NCBI RefSeq assembly: GCF_018283675.1
Contig: NZ_JAGVRK010000001.1
Span: 1,178,001-1,242,000, forward strand
Reading direction: 5' to 3'
DNA length: 64,000 nt
DNA from: Metabacillus flavus
Lineage (GTDB): Bacteria; Bacillota; Bacilli; Bacillales; Bacillaceae
The notes under the pieces were generated by a model. The model saw nothing but the letters and a program-made list of their open reading frames with translations, had not been told where the DNA came from and ran no database searches. Of the stretch, positions 10,527 through 20,635 are shown piece by piece. The first letter of the stretch is position 1. Every line of letters starts with the position of its first letter. The position numbers and the translations under genes are program-made.

Positions 10527-10613
10527 AAAATGATAGAGTCATGTACGGAACAATAGAATGTAAGCATTTTCTTTTTGTTGAAATGGATTGGGTGGGAGAG
10601 AGGAAGTGGGAAA

Positions 10614-11654
10614 ATGGCGACAATTAAAGACGTGGCAAAACTGGCAAAAGTGGCGCCATCTACAGTGTCGAGGGTCATTGCGAACAACCCTCGCATCAGT
10701 GACCGAACGAAAGAACGCGTACGCGAGGCAATGAAAAACCTTGGGTATCATCCGAATTTTATTGCAAGAAGCCTTGCAAATCAGTCTACGCAGGCAATTG
10801 GCATCGTGCTGCCAAGCTCTGCAGACAAAGCATTTCAAAATCCATTTTTTCCGGAAGTCATCAGAGGAATAAGCAAAGCTGCTCATCAAAAGCAGTATGC
10901 CCTATATATGTCAACAGGTGAAACAGAAGAAGAAATATATGAAGGCGTTGTCCATATGGTTGAAGGGAAAAGAGTAGATGGAATTGTTCTGCTTTATTCC
11001 AGCGTCAATGATAAGCTCACTCATTTTCTCAGGAAAAAAGAGTTTCCTTTCGTTATAGTCGGCAAGCCCTTCAAGGATGTCAATGAAATCACCCATGTTG
11101 ATAATGACAACTATCGTGCTTCTAAAGAAGTAACCGAGCACTTAATTGAGATAGGCCATGAGCAAATTGCCTTTATCGGAGGAGATTTGAACCTGGTGGT
11201 CACCATTGATCGCTTGCTGGGCTATGAAAAAGCCGTTCGAAACGCCGGACTGCCATATAAAGATGAATACATTGTCCACGAGGAATTTCTGAAAGAAGGC
11301 GGACAGGAAGCGGTTAAGGAGCTGTTCGGACTGAACGAACCGCCAACAGCCCTGGTCGTGGCCGATGACCTCATGGCAGTCGGCGTCCTGAAAATGCTTT
11401 TCAAAATGGGAATCCGCGTACCTGAAGATGTATCCGTCGTCTCATTCAATAACATCATGATGGCCGAGCTGTCGCAGCCGCCGCTTACTACCGTAGACAT
11501 TAACATCTTCCAGCTCGGGTGCGAATCAGCAAGAAGCATCATTCAAACGATTGAGCATCCGATGGAACCGGCAAGACGAATTATCATTCCGCATAAAGTC
11601 ATCAAACGCCAATCCTGTAAAGCCAAGGATACGGCAGAATTGAAGGAAGCTTAA
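10614..11654 (+). CDS. malR: LacI-family transcriptional regulator, MalR-like
   Basis: 346 residues. The N-terminal helix-turn-helix ATIKDVAKLAKVAPSTVSRVIANNPRIS is followed by the hinge helix NFIARSLANQ and a periplasmic-binding-protein-like effector domain (about residues 60-335). It is the last gene of the maltodextrin locus and most likely binds the palindromic sites at 4967-5187, released by maltose or maltodextrin; this is inference from position and operator type. The ATG at 10614 behind AGGAAG is chosen; the in-frame ATG 39 bases upstream adds residues that LacI proteins lack. Confidence 0.88.
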   Translation: MATIKDVAKLAKVAPSTVSRVIANNPRISDRTKERVREAMKNLGYHPNFIARSLANQSTQAIGIVLPSSADKAFQNPFFPEVIRGISKAAHQKQYALYMSTGETEEEIYEGVVHMVEGKRVDGIVLLYSSVNDKLTHFLRKKEFPFVIVGKPFKDVNEITHVDNDNYRASKEVTEHLIEIGHEQIAFIGGDLNLVVTIDRLLGYEKAVRNAGLPYKDEYIVHEEFLKEGGQEAVKELFGLNEPPTALVVADDLMAVGVLKMLFKMGIRVPEDVSVVSFNNIMMAELSQPPLTTVDINIFQLGCESARSIIQTIEHPMEPARRIIIPHKVIKRQSCKAKDTAELKEA

Positions 11655-11661
11655 TAAGGAA

Positions 11662-11692
11662 AAGCCCGCTGCAGTTATAGTACAGCGGGCTT
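11662..11692 (+). terminator. Terminator of the maltodextrin operon
   Basis: The perfect 10-bp stem AAGCCCGCTG/CAGCGGGCTT with an 11-base loop is followed by TTATTG. It lies 8 bases after the malR stop codon. Confidence 0.85.
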
Positions 11693-11734
11693 ATTGTGTG
11701 CGCACTCAGAAGCAGGAGATTGACTGGGTACATA

Positions 11735-11877
11735 CAGGGTAACTAATGGGGAGAAACAGACAAACAATGGAACGGACAAATTCTGGTCTTGATCGGCTAA
11801 AAAAGGGGGAGAAACAGCTAAAATGTAAAGCAGAACGGCTAGATTAAATGCACGGCCGGACAAATAAATTAAGATTC
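11735..11877. repeat. Degenerate 21-bp tandem array
   Basis: Five copies of an 8-base core, C[GA]G[AC][CT]A[AG]A, start at 11773, 11794, 11815, 11836 and 11857, each exactly 21 bases after the last; two poorer copies start near 11735 and 11757. The other 13 bases of each unit differ. The array fills the space between the malR terminator and the terminator of the dehydrogenase gene. Confidence 0.7.
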
Positions 11878-11887
11878 CAGGCAACAA

Positions 11888-11921
11888 AAAATTCTCCCGC
11901 TGCTCAGAGCGGAAGAATTTT
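11888..11921 (-). terminator. Terminator of the leftward short-chain dehydrogenase gene
   Basis: The stem AAAATTCTcCCGCT/AGCGGaAGAATTTT with a six-base loop has a T-run on the minus strand, just after the stop codon at 11930. Confidence 0.85.
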
Positions 11922-11929
11922 CTAAGTTT

Positions 11930-12799
11930 TTATCCGTTTACAACTTTCCCGCCATTTACATGCAGGACTTGTCCCGTTACATAAGTAGAGTCTGCGCTTG
12001 CAAGGTATACATAGCTTGGTGCCAATTCTTCAGGCTGTCCTGGTCTTTGCATTGGAGTATCCGCACCGAACTCGGCAACTTTATCTTCCGGGAAAGTGGA
12101 TGGAATCAGCGGCGTCCATATTGGACCCGGTGCAACGCCGTTCACGCGGATCCCTTTTTTTATCAGGTTACCTGATAAGGATCGGGTAAAGGAAGTGATG
12201 GCCCCTTTAGTTGCGGAATAGTCGATTAGCCCTGGGGAGCCGGCATATGCTGTAATCGATGTTGTATTTATGATGGAGCTGCCTTCCTTCAGATGCGGAA
12301 GGGCTGCCTTTGTTAGATGAAACATAGAGAAAATGTTTGTTTTGAAGGTCCGCTCAAGCTGCCCGGCTGTAATGTCTTCGAAGTTTTCCTGTGGATGCTG
12401 TTCTGCTGCATTGTTTACGAGAATATCGAGTTTGCCGAACTTGACGATTGTCTCTCGGACAACCTGTTTGCAAAACCCTTCATCGCCTATATCTCCGGCA
12501 ATCAGAAAGCAGCTGCGGCCTTCTTTCTCCACTAATCGCTTCGTTTCGGATGCATCATCATGTTCATTTAAGTAAGCGATGGTGACGTCAGCGCCTTCTC
12601 TTGCAAAAAAGACGGCCACGGCGCGTCCGATTCCGCTGTCTCCGCCAGTAATAATAGCTGTTTTTCCTTCCAGCTTCCCGCTGCCTTTATAGAAATCACC
12701 TGCAAATTTGGGTGCTGGATTCATCAAGGTTTCCTGCCCCGGCTGTACATCCTGTTCCTGTGCCGGCATCGTTTGCTTTTGTTCATTTTGTCCGCTCAT
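11930..12799 (-). CDS. Short-chain dehydrogenase/reductase, YhxC/YdaD (Gsp39) type
   Basis: 289 residues. An N-terminal hydrophilic tail of about 40 residues (MSGQNEQKQTMPAQEQD) is typical of the YdaD/YhxC/YhdF group of general-stress dehydrogenases. The Rossmann fold follows: TGGDSGIGRA (NAD(P) binding), LVNNAAEQ, the catalytic Ser at NTTSITAY and YSATKGA with the YxxxK pair. It reduces or oxidises an unknown alcohol/carbonyl in the cytoplasm. The start at 12799 has GGAGTGG at the right distance; a longer frame upstream is not supported. Confidence 0.9.
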   Translation of the reverse strand: MSGQNEQKQTMPAQEQDVQPGQETLMNPAPKFAGDFYKGSGKLEGKTAIITGGDSGIGRAVAVFFAREGADVTIAYLNEHDDASETKRLVEKEGRSCFLIAGDIGDEGFCKQVVRETIVKFGKLDILVNNAAEQHPQENFEDITAGQLERTFKTNIFSMFHLTKAALPHLKEGSSIINTTSITAYAGSPGLIDYSATKGAITSFTRSLSGNLIKKGIRVNGVAPGPIWTPLIPSTFPEDKVAEFGADTPMQRPGQPEELAPSYVYLASADSTYVTGQVLHVNGGKVVNG

Positions 12800-12885
12800 A
12801 TTTTCCACTCCTGACTTATCATTAATTCGCTCATACTTGATGATTCCCCAAGAATGGAAAATAAAACATACTAGGACTGACAAAA

Positions 12886-12912
12886 ACAGAACCGGCAAAT
12901 GCCGGCTCTGTT
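12886..12912 (-). terminator. Terminator of the yitJ-metH operon
   Basis: On the minus strand AGAGCCGGC pairs with GCCGGTTCT around a four-base loop, followed by GTTTTTGT. The stem starts at the metH stop codon. Confidence 0.9.
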
Positions 12913-15900
12913 ACATCACATTGAAATATCTTGCATCGGGATGGGAGACGACGATCGCTGAAACGGACGCTTCCGGTTCCATCATAAATCCGTCTGTCAA
13001 CTCTATGCCTATCGTTTCAGGGCGTATCAGTCTGAATAGTTTAGCCTGATCATCTAGATCCGGGCAGGCAGGATAGCCGAATGAGTAGCGCTGTCCCTGA
13101 TACTTGGCGGAGAACCGCTGATCCATTGTAAAGTCCGTTGCGTCCGGGAACCCCCATCGGTCACGGATGAGCTGATGAGTGCGCTCAGCGAGGCCCTCTG
13201 CCATTTCAAGCGCCAGTGCCTGGACCGCATGGCTCTTCAGGTAATCACCCTGTTCTTTAAAGCGATTTGCTGCTTCGCGAACATTTCGTCCCGCTGTAAC
13301 GGCAAAGAAGGATACATAATCCTCACCCTCGCTTTCTTCGCGGACGTAGTCCGATATACAGCGGTTTGGAAGCTTGGCCTGACGCGGGAAATCAAAGGTT
13401 TCGAGCGGAGCGCCGACTCCTTCAGAAAAAATGTGGAGCTTGTTGCCTTCGCTTTGAGCCCTGAAAAACTGGTACACAAATGCGGGTTCAAACCAATTTT
13501 CTTTTTTTCCCTGAACAATCAGGTCTTCAATCAGCTGCTTCAGCGCCAGCGTTTTTTCATCTTTACTCGCAATAAGTTCTTTAATCTTTCCTTTTACCCC
13601 CAGATGGTGGCCAAGGAGCATCTGCATGTTAATGTACGGCAGGATATGCTCAAGACTGATGGATTTTACCACATGCCGTTTACAGTCGGCCGGCTTGAGA
13701 AGCTCCGCCGCCGTAATGGTTTTTCTTTTTTCCAGAAGTGTTGCCACTGCGGAGGATGGCTCTCTTGTAACCGTAATGGTTTCCGGAATTTCTTTTTTAA
13801 CAAATTGAGCAGGGTCTTGTCTCAGTCTGTTAGCCAGAGAGAGGCCATCCATGGCATCTTTTGCATACAGCACGGTACCTTGATATTCAGGAGAAATTTT
13901 ATAATCTGTGAATTTTCTTGATAGAGCCGCACCACCGACCATAATCGGAGTTTCAATTTCAGCCTGCTTTAAATCCTGTGCCGTCAAAACCATTTGCTGG
14001 GCTGATTTAACAAGAAGGCCGGACAATCCGATTACATCTGGTTTTTCCCTGCGGACGGCTTCGATGATTTCCTGCGGTGTGACTTTGATACCGAGATCGA
14101 CAACTCGAAACCCGTTATTGCTTAAAATAATCTCCACTAGATTTTTGCCGATATCATGAACATCGCCTTTTACGGTGGCCAGCAGGATTTTTCCTTTCCC
14201 GCTGTCATCCTTGATTTCCATATGCGGCTCAAGGTAGGAGACGGACGTCTTCATAACCTCTGCACTTTGCAGAACCTCGGCGACAATGAGCTGATTCGTG
14301 TTAAACAGCACGCCAACCTCCGCCATTCCATCCATTAGCGGGCCGTTAATAATATCAAGTGGGTCCGGATATTTCTGAAGAGCTTTTTCCAAATCCGGAA
14401 TCAGTCCTTCTTTTGTTCCTTCTACTACATAAGTTGCAAGCCGCTCTTCAAGTGTCAGTGTTTCAGCCGGTTTTTTGACCGTTTTTTTCTTTTCTCTGTA
14501 AAAATTTGTGAACAAAGCCAGGTTTTCATCGGTTGTATGGAAAAGCAGGTCTTCAGCCATTTTAATTTCCTCTGCCGGAATGCTTGCGAAACGCTCCAGT
14601 TTTTCTGTATTCACGATCGCGTAGTCGAGACCTGCCTTTGTACAGTAATACAGGTAGACGGCGTTTAATATTTCTCTTCCGACCGGAGGGAGACCGAAAG
14701 ATACGTTGCTGACACCTAGGATGGTCAAACAATCAGGCAATTCTTTTTTTATCAGTTCAAGGCCCTTAACTGTCTCAGCAGCTGAGCCGATGTATTGTTC
14801 ATCCCCTGTTCCAACTGGGAAAACAAGCGGATCGAAAATGATGTCAGAGGATTTCAATCCATGCTTGTTCACTAGCAGGTCGTGAGAACGTTTGGCGATT
14901 TCAAGTTTCTTTTCTGCTGTTGTAGCCATGCCAATCTCATCAATTGTACCAACTACAATGGCAGCGCCGTATTTTTTAACGAGAGGAAGGACGGCTTCAA
15001 ACCGTTCCTCTCCATCCTCAAGATTGATGGAGTTAATGATGGCTTTCCCCTGTGAATATTTCAAAGCCGTCTCAATGACGATATGATCGGTTGAATCGAT
15101 TACGAGCGGCACTTTAACCTTCTTCGTGATTTCCTGGATAAACTGCTCCATATCCTCGTTTTCTTCCCTGTCCGGATCAGCGAGACAAATATCAATGACG
15201 TGGGCTCCATTTTTTACTTGAAGACGGGCAATTTCAGCGGCCTCTTCAAATTTCTGTTCGGAGATGAGGCGCTTAAATTTACGTGAACCGATCACATTTG
15301 TTCGTTCTCCAACAAACAGCGGTCTCATGGAATCGTCATAAACGAGCGGCTCAATCCCGGAAACGGTATGCTGCTTAAGCTGCTCCCTTACTGGACGAGG
15401 CGGAAGGTCTTTAACGGCTTCAGCTAATGCTTCAATATGTGCGGGGGTTGTTCCGCAGCAGCCTCCGACAATGTTCAGCCAGCCTTTTTCCGCAAATCCC
15501 CTGATTTTAGCTGCAAGGGTGGAAGGGGATTCGTGATAATTGCCTTCTTCATCAGGAAGCCCGGCGTTTGGGTAACAGCTGACCGCCGTTCCCGCCATAT
15601 CCGAGAGAGTACGAATGTGATCGGTCATGAATTCCGGTCCTGTTGCACAGTTCAGACCGACAGAGATTGGATTCATGTGCTCTAATGAGATATAGAAGGA
15701 ATCGATTGTCTGGCCGGCAAGCGTGGTACCCATTGGTTCGATGGTTCCGGATACCATCAGCGGAATCTCCTTGCCTGTTTTCGCAAAGGCTTCTTTAATT
15801 CCAAGAAAGCCCGCTTTCACATTGAGCATATCCTGGCTCGTTTCAAGCAAAAGCAAATCTGAGCCGCCGTCAATCAGTCCCCGCGCCTGTTCTTCATAAT

Positions 15901-16321
15901 TGTCGATTAACCGGTCAAACGTCGTGCCTCCTGTGACGGATAATGTTTTGGTCGTCGGTCCCATGGAGCCGGCGACATACCGCGGACGCTCATCTGTCGA
16001 AAAAGCTTCCGCAGCCTGTTTGGCAAGCTGTGCCCCCTTGAAATTGATTTCATAGGCAAGGTGCCCGAGCTCGTATTCATCTAAAACAATGGCGGTTCCG
16101 CCGAAGGTATTCGTTTCAATAATATCGGCCCCAGCCTGCAAATACGTTTCATGGATTCGGGAAATGACGTCAGGCATGGTTAAGGTCAAATATTCATTAC
16201 ACCCGTCATAAGCCTCTCCGCCAAAATCATCTGCCGTTAAATTAGCGTCTTGAATCATCGTTCCCATTGCGCCGTCTAGTACTAGAATTCTTTTTGCGAT
16301 TTGTTCACGAATGCTGGACAT
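12911..16321 (-). CDS. metH: Cobalamin-dependent methionine synthase
   Basis: 1136 residues, the usual Bacillus length. Domains in order: homocysteine S-methyltransferase (1-310, zinc ligands in GLNCATGP near 224 and GGCCGTTP near 289); pterin-binding methyl-THF domain (about 330-590, starting [14 protein letters not shown]); cobalamin cap and B12 domain (about 620-860, with the B12 ligand motif DVHDIGKN near 718); and the S-adenosylmethionine reactivation domain at the C-terminus ([11 protein letters not shown] region). It methylates homocysteine with methyl-THF via cob(I)alamin. ATG behind AAAGGGAG. The start overlaps the end of yitJ by 17 bases, so translation is coupled; both lie downstream of one SAM riboswitch. 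Confidence 0.97.
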   Translation of the reverse strand: MSSIREQIAKRILVLDGAMGTMIQDANLTADDFGGEAYDGCNEYLTLTMPDVISRIHETYLQAGADIIETNTFGGTAIVLDEYELGHLAYEINFKGAQLAKQAAEAFSTDERPRYVAGSMGPTTKTLSVTGGTTFDRLIDNYEEQARGLIDGGSDLLLLETSQDMLNVKAGFLGIKEAFAKTGKEIPLMVSGTIEPMGTTLAGQTIDSFYISLEHMNPISVGLNCATGPEFMTDHIRTLSDMAGTAVSCYPNAGLPDEEGNYHESPSTLAAKIRGFAEKGWLNIVGGCCGTTPAHIEALAEAVKDLPPRPVREQLKQHTVSGIEPLVYDDSMRPLFVGERTNVIGSRKFKRLISEQKFEEAAEIARLQVKNGAHVIDICLADPDREENEDMEQFIQEITKKVKVPLVIDSTDHIVIETALKYSQGKAIINSINLEDGEERFEAVLPLVKKYGAAIVVGTIDEIGMATTAEKKLEIAKRSHDLLVNKHGLKSSDIIFDPLVFPVGTGDEQYIGSAAETVKGLELIKKELPDCLTILGVSNVSFGLPPVGREILNAVYLYYCTKAGLDYAIVNTEKLERFASIPAEEIKMAEDLLFHTTDENLALFTNFYREKKKTVKKPAETLTLEERLATYVVEGTKEGLIPDLEKALQKYPDPLDIINGPLMDGMAEVGVLFNTNQLIVAEVLQSAEVMKTSVSYLEPHMEIKDDSGKGKILLATVKGDVHDIGKNLVEIILSNNGFRVVDLGIKVTPQEIIEAVRREKPDVIGLSGLLVKSAQQMVLTAQDLKQAEIETPIMVGGAALSRKFTDYKISPEYQGTVLYAKDAMDGLSLANRLRQDPAQFVKKEIPETITVTREPSSAVATLLEKRKTITAAELLKPADCKRHVVKSISLEHILPYINMQMLLGHHLGVKGKIKELIASKDEKTLALKQLIEDLIVQGKKENWFEPAFVYQFFRAQSEGNKLHIFSEGVGAPLETFDFPRQAKLPNRCISDYVREESEGEDYVSFFAVTAGRNVREAANRFKEQGDYLKSHAVQALALEMAEGLAERTHQLIRDRWGFPDATDFTMDQRFSAKYQGQRYSFGYPACPDLDDQAKLFRLIRPETIGIELTDGFMMEPEASVSAIVVSHPDARYFNVM

Positions 16322-18161
16322 GTGAAAACTCCCTTTCTGAACGCTGCTTCTCTTTTTCCCGGATGTACTCTGCCAGTTCGACTGAGTATTCGTATTTTAA
16401 AAACGGCGTAATCAGATAAATGCCGTTAAATAAGTCAAATGCCGCATCAATCAGGTCTTTTGCAATCGCAATGCCTTCTTTTTTTGATTGAATAGGATCC
16501 CCGCCCGCTTTTGCCATCGTTTCACGAATGCTGTCAGAAAGCTTGATGCCTGGGATTTCATGATGAATAAATTCTGCGTTCCGGCTGCTTGTCAGCGGCA
16601 TGATGCCGATATACAGCGGTGCAGTCAGATGCTTGACCGCTTCATGCACCTCTTCCATCTGCTGGATGGAATAAATCGGCTGAGAGATAAAATAATCCGC
16701 TCCGCAGGCAATTTTTTTCTCCAGGCGTTCGGCCGCTTTATTTAAATGCCGGACATTTGGATTGAATGCTCCTGCCACAGTGAAATTCGTTTTGCCGCCA
16801 AGTGCTTTTCCTGAGTAGGATAACCCTTCATTGAACTGCTTGATCAGTGAAATCAAGTCGAAGGAGGACAGGTCATACACGGAGGTAGCACCTGGGAAAT
16901 CGCCAATTTTAGAGGGATCACCTGTAATCGCCAGCACGTCCGTCAATCCAAGGGAATGAAGTCCCATTAGATGAGATTGAAGGCCAATCAAATTCCGGTC
17001 GCGGCAGGTGAGGTGAATAAGCGGCCTCATATCATGTTTTTCCTTCAGCTGGGTTCCGACAGCTGCATTGCTTACTCTCGGTGAAGCGAGAGAGTTGTCA
17101 GCAAGCGTGATGCTGTCAATACCGGTCTTTTTCAGTTCTTCGGCCCCTTTAAAAAACTTTTCCAAACCGAGCGTTTTTGGGGGATCCAGTTCGACAATAA
17201 CGGACCTGCGCTCCTTAACAATTTGGTGGAGCGGGGGATAGGCAGGCTCGAGCCGTTCATGAACGGTGACGGGCTTTCGCTGCTTTACGGATTTTTCCTT
17301 GATTGGTGCAAGTCCTCTTAATGCATCAGCCATTGCCTTTATGTGTTTAGGCGTCGTCCCGCAGCAGCCGCCGATCAGCCTGGCACCTTGATTGCGGAAG
17401 GCTAGGGCGCTCTCTGCAAAGTACCCTTCATCCGATTCATACACAAGTCTTCCTTCTTCAACAGATGGAAGACTGCCATTTGGATAGACAGAGAGAAATG
17501 CTTTTTCAAGCAGCGGAACCTCTTCAAGCGATTCGAGCATGTGATACGGGCCAAGCCGGCAGTTCAGGCCGACAACATCTGCGCCGAGTGCTTCTAAGTC
17601 CTTTAAGCCTTTTTCAAGAGGTGTCCCATCCTGCAGCACACCGGTTTCATGCAGCGACACATTGGCGACAATCGGCTTATTGGTTTCTTTTCTCGCTATC
17701 TCAAGAATTGTTTTCAGCTCTTCCAAATCGTAAAATGTTTCGAGCAGAAGTCCATCGATGTCTTCATTAAGGAGTACATAAAGCTGCTCGCGGAAGCTGC
17801 GTTTCAGCTCATCCAGCGTGTGAGAGCTTTTTTTGAAAGCACGGACTCCGCCCATTGTGGCAAGAACATAAGCCTGGCTGCCTGCAGCTTTTCTCGCAAG
17901 CCGTGCCGCTTTCGAATTGATAGCCCGGATATCATCTTCCAGTCCATAGCGGGACAGTTTAATATGATTTCCGCCATATGTGTTCGTTTGAATAACCCGT
18001 GCACCAGCGTTAATGTATGCCTCATGAATGCTCTGGACCTGATCAGGGTTTGACAGATTCAACTCTTCAAAACATCGGTCAATGCCATGGGAGTATAAAA
18101 GTGTCCCCATTGCCCCGTCTGCTATTAAAATTTCATTTTGTAAATCTTCTAGAAAGCCCAC
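16305..18161 (-). CDS. yitJ: Bifunctional homocysteine S-methyltransferase / methylenetetrahydrofolate reductase
   Basis: 618 residues, as in B. subtilis YitJ (612). Residues 1-290 are a BHMT-type domain with the zinc cysteines in GLNCRLGP (about 200) and GGCCGTTP (about 265). From about 315 the MetF-like reductase domain follows ([50 protein letters not shown]). It makes methyl-THF for the methionine synthase encoded next and may itself methylate homocysteine. First gene after the SAM riboswitch; the ATG follows AGAGGGGGGATC. Confidence 0.96.
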   Translation of the reverse strand: MGFLEDLQNEILIADGAMGTLLYSHGIDRCFEELNLSNPDQVQSIHEAYINAGARVIQTNTYGGNHIKLSRYGLEDDIRAINSKAARLARKAAGSQAYVLATMGGVRAFKKSSHTLDELKRSFREQLYVLLNEDIDGLLLETFYDLEELKTILEIARKETNKPIVANVSLHETGVLQDGTPLEKGLKDLEALGADVVGLNCRLGPYHMLESLEEVPLLEKAFLSVYPNGSLPSVEEGRLVYESDEGYFAESALAFRNQGARLIGGCCGTTPKHIKAMADALRGLAPIKEKSVKQRKPVTVHERLEPAYPPLHQIVKERRSVIVELDPPKTLGLEKFFKGAEELKKTGIDSITLADNSLASPRVSNAAVGTQLKEKHDMRPLIHLTCRDRNLIGLQSHLMGLHSLGLTDVLAITGDPSKIGDFPGATSVYDLSSFDLISLIKQFNEGLSYSGKALGGKTNFTVAGAFNPNVRHLNKAAERLEKKIACGADYFISQPIYSIQQMEEVHEAVKHLTAPLYIGIMPLTSSRNAEFIHHEIPGIKLSDSIRETMAKAGGDPIQSKKEGIAIAKDLIDAAFDLFNGIYLITPFLKYEYSVELAEYIREKEKQRSEREFSHVQHS

Positions 18162-18183
18162 CTGCTGATCCCCCCTCTAAAAA

Positions 18184-18213
18184 ATAAAAAGCCTTCTTGT
18201 AGAAGAAGGCTTT
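18184..18213 (-). terminator. Intrinsic terminator of the SAM-riboswitch expression platform
   Basis: On the minus strand AAAGCCTTCTTC pairs with GAAGGCTTT, followed by TTATTTT, between the aptamer and the yitJ start codon. Confidence 0.88.
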
Positions 18214-18229
18214 AACATTCGGACTTCTT

Positions 18230-18338
18230 CTTATCTTCCAAGCACAATGCTTAGCTGGATTTAGCACCTTGGCACGCGCACTTGCATGACCGGTTGCTGA
18301 AGCGTCATCGGGCCAGTCCCTCAGCTTCTCTTGATAAG
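18230..18338 (-). ncRNA. SAM-I riboswitch (S-box) for yitJ-metH
   Basis: The minus-strand sequence has the conserved S-box parts in order: CTTATCAAGAG at the 5' side of P1, AGCTGAGGGACTGGCCC, GATGACGCTTCAGCAACC, AAGGTGCTAAATCCAGC, and GGAAGATAAG closing P1. S-adenosylmethionine binding stabilises the aptamer and lets the downstream terminator form, shutting off methionine synthesis (established for the family). Confidence 0.96.
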
Positions 18339-18373
18339 AACGATATGGAGTTGTTTAAAAATAGATTACTCCC

Positions 18374-18402
18374 AATTTACCTAATTTTTCGAAAACATTC
18401 AA
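18374..18402 (-). promoter_or_regulatory. Predicted promoter of the yitJ-metH operon
   Basis: On the minus strand TTGAAT (18397-18402) and TAAATT (18374-18379) are 17 bases apart. A start near 18366 would give a leader beginning about 28 bases before the S-box. Confidence 0.5.
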
Positions 18403-18479
18403 GGGGGAAGGGGAGGTTTTTTACAATGGTACACTCATTTTCTAGGCTGAGAGCCTTCGTGAATGGCTGTTTATCAATT

Positions 18480-18619
18480 TATGCGTACACTTTCCAGTTT
18501 TATGATGAATTTTTGACGTTTATGATGAATTTTTCCAACTTATGATGAATTTTAGAGATATATGATGAATTTTAGAGATATATGATGAAAATTTAGAATT
18601 TATGCTGAATTGGAGGACA
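18480..18619. repeat. Degenerate 20-bp tandem array (TTATGATGAA units)
   Basis: Six units in exact 20-bp phase start at 18500, 18520, 18540, 18560, 18580 and 18600, each opening with (T/A)TATGATGAA(TTT) or a one-base variant; a poorer seventh starts at 18480. The second half of each unit varies. It lies in the 325-bp space between the yitJ leader and the yajQ terminator, which holds no gene. Confidence 0.85.
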
Positions 18620-18624
18620 GTTCC

Positions 18625-18652
18625 GAAAAAAGACCGCTCACCCAAAGCGGTC
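18625..18652 (-). terminator. Terminator of yajQ
   Basis: On the minus strand GGACCGCT...AGCGGTC is followed by six T residues, directly downstream of the yajQ stop codon. Confidence 0.85.
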
Positions 18653-18663
18653 CACGACAAAAA

Positions 18664-19155
18664 TTATCGGTAATTAATAAATTGCACATCGATTGGAAGT
18701 TCAGCCTGTCTGATCGCCGCGATCACCTGCTGCAAATCATCACGGTTTTTTCCGGTGACGCGCACCTGGTCATCCTGAACCTGGGATTTCACTTTCAAGC
18801 CGGAGTTTTTAATTATCGTGTTAATACGCTTTGCATTGTCCTTATCGATCCCTTGAACGAGCTTGCCGCGCTGGCGTACTGTGCCGCCTGATGCACCTTC
18901 TACTTTTCCATACTGAATGTTCTTTACCGGTACTTCACGGCGAATCAGTTTGCTGATTAGCACATCTTTCAGCTGTTCAAGTTTATAATCATCGTCAGAT
19001 ACAAGAACAAGCTCTTCTTTTTCAAGTTTAATGTCGCTTTTGCTTCCTTTGAAGTCATAGCGGTTCTGAACTTCCTTTAACGCCACCACGATTGCATTCT
19101 GCACTTCCGGCAATTCGACCTTTGAAACGATGTCAAATGAGTTCTCCTTAGACAT
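18664..19155 (-). CDS. yitK: YajQ-family nucleotide-binding protein (YitK)
   Basis: 163 residues with the family opening [21 protein letters not shown] and the [15 protein letters not shown] segment. It has two ferredoxin-like domains and a C-terminal [18 protein letters not shown] strand. YajQ proteins bind RNA/nucleotides, and some bind cyclic di-GMP; the role in Bacillus is not settled. The place beside yitJ and cvfB equals B. subtilis yitK. The ATG follows GGGAGGAATGAC. Confidence 0.93.
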   Translation of the reverse strand: MSKENSFDIVSKVELPEVQNAIVVALKEVQNRYDFKGSKSDIKLEKEELVLVSDDDYKLEQLKDVLISKLIRREVPVKNIQYGKVEGASGGTVRQRGKLVQGIDKDNAKRINTIIKNSGLKVKSQVQDDQVRVTGKNRDDLQQVIAAIRQAELPIDVQFINYR

Positions 19156-19191
19156 GTCATTCCTCCCGCGTTTTCATACTTGCACTTTACT

Positions 19192-19681
19192 CCACTAACC
19201 TTAAGCGAGATTCCCCTGCTGAAGGAAGTTTCACTTTATCCCGCACTAACGGGCAGTAGGGGACCGAGCCTTGGACTGGTTCACCTGCCAAATATGGAGC
19301 GTTCAATCTCATAACTGCCCGTAAGTGCCCGATTCTGTTCCACTAACCTTCAGCGAACCCCCCCGCTGAAGGAAGTTTCACTTTATCCCGCACTAACGGG
19401 CAGTAGGGGACCGAGCCTTGGACTGGTTCACCTACCAAATATGGAGCGTTCAATCTCATAACTGCCCGTAAGTGCCCGATTCTGTTCCACTAACCTTCAG
19501 CGAACCCCCCACTGAAGGAAGTTTCACTTTATCCCGCACTAACGGGCAGTAGGGGACCGAGCCTTGGACTGGTTCACCTGCCAAATATGGAGCGTTCAAT
19601 CTCATAACTGCCCGTAAGTGCCCGATTCTGTTCCACTAACCTTCAGCGAACCCCCCCGCTGAAGGAAGTTTCACTTTATCC
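19192..19681. repeat. 147-bp tandem repeat, 3.3 copies
   Basis: Near-identical units beginning CCACTAACCTT start at 19192, 19340, 19487 and 19633 (steps of 148, 147 and 146); the last stops after about 49 bases. Each unit has a short hairpin (TTCAGCG/CGCTGAA around a C-run) and a longer inverted pair ACGGGCAGT/ACTGCCCGT about 60 bases apart. The steps differ only through small indels. No reading frame persists. It fills the divergent space between yajQ and cvfB up to the cvfB promoter region. Confidence 0.95.
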
Positions 19682-19746
19682 TTTGATTATAGTAGAATTA
19701 AACATGCCATACAACATGTACGCGGTACAGAAAGGTTAGGTGACTT

Positions 19747-20601
19747 GTGAGAGCAGGCACGTATGAACGACTGGAAATTGATGAGCGTTTGGAATTTGGC
19801 TATTTCCTGACGGATGGGGAGACGAGAGTTCTTCTTCATGACAGTGAAATAACGGAGCCAATTGAAGATAAAGAGTTTGTAGATGTTTTCCTTTACCTGG
19901 ATTATGAGAGCAGATTGGCTGCAACAATGAAAATGCCGACTCTACGGGAAGGAGAATACGGCTGGGTGGAAGCGATGGATGCGGTTGATCACATGGGTGT
20001 ATTTGTGAATATTGGTCTTTCCAAGGATGCCCTTATCGCAAATGATATTCTGCCTGAAGATCGGCTGATTTGGCCTGAAAAGGGAGATCAGCTCTACTGT
20101 ACGATGAGAATTACTGAAAATGGCCGCTTTTTTGCTAGACTGGCATCAGAGGATATCATTAGCGAAAAATTTGTGCCGGCGACACGCGAGGTGTTTAATA
20201 AAAGTGTTTCTGGGCATGTATACCGCCATATCGAAGCGGGGTGTTTCTTTATTTCGGTAGAAGGCTATAAAGGGTTTATTCACTCCAGCCAGATGACAAG
20301 GGAACCCCGTCTTGGAGAACTCGTCGAAGGCAGAGTAATTGATGTAAAAGAAGATGGGTCCATTAACGTTTCTCTTCTTCCGAGGAAGCAGGATGCGATG
20401 AGTGCGGATGCAGAAAAAATTCTGGATTATATGGGTCTTCGAAACGGTGCTATGCCTTATTGGGATAAATCAGATCCAGAGGATATTAAAGAACGGTTTG
20501 GAATGAGCAAGGCTGCATTTAAACGGGCACTTGGACATCTTATGAAGGAAAGAAGAGCCTATCAGGAGAATGGATGGACGTATTTCACGAAAGAGCAATA
20601 A
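19747..20601 (+). CDS. cvfB: S1-domain RNA-binding regulator, CvfB family (YitL)
   Basis: 284 residues, three S1-like segments (about 5-65, 68-135 and 145-215; GYFLTDGETRVLLHDSEIT, GVFVNIGLSKDALIAN, GFIHSSQMTREPRLGELVEGRVIDVKEDGSINVSLLPR) and a C-terminal winged-helix (GMSKAAFKRALGHLMKE). CvfB binds RNA and affects virulence and stress traits in Staphylococcus (family knowledge); YitL is the B. subtilis counterpart in the same place. GTG start behind AGGTGA. The upstream region is unusual: the 147-bp array ends about 65 bases before the start codon. Confidence 0.92.
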   Translation: MRAGTYERLEIDERLEFGYFLTDGETRVLLHDSEITEPIEDKEFVDVFLYLDYESRLAATMKMPTLREGEYGWVEAMDAVDHMGVFVNIGLSKDALIANDILPEDRLIWPEKGDQLYCTMRITENGRFFARLASEDIISEKFVPATREVFNKSVSGHVYRHIEAGCFFISVEGYKGFIHSSQMTREPRLGELVEGRVIDVKEDGSINVSLLPRKQDAMSADAEKILDYMGLRNGAMPYWDKSDPEDIKERFGMSKAAFKRALGHLMKERRAYQENGWTYFTKEQ

Positions 20602-20626
20602 GCCGACCCGGCTTTTGCTCTTTTTA
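20590..20626 (+). terminator. Terminator of cvfB
   Basis: AAAGAGCA...TGCTCTTT with an inner AGCCG/CGGCT stem, then a T-run. It overlaps the cvfB stop codon. Confidence 0.9.
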
Positions 20627-20635
20627 TTGTACATA

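Noticed and set aside
13175-13921. Rightward 248-codon frame inside metH
   Set aside because: Antisense shadow of metH.
18480-18619. CRISPR array
   Set aside because: Units are only 20 bp with a 10-13-base constant part, no 30-40-base spacers, no dyad repeat and no cas genes in the window. The same applies to the arrays at 11.7, 29.8 and 63.6 kb.
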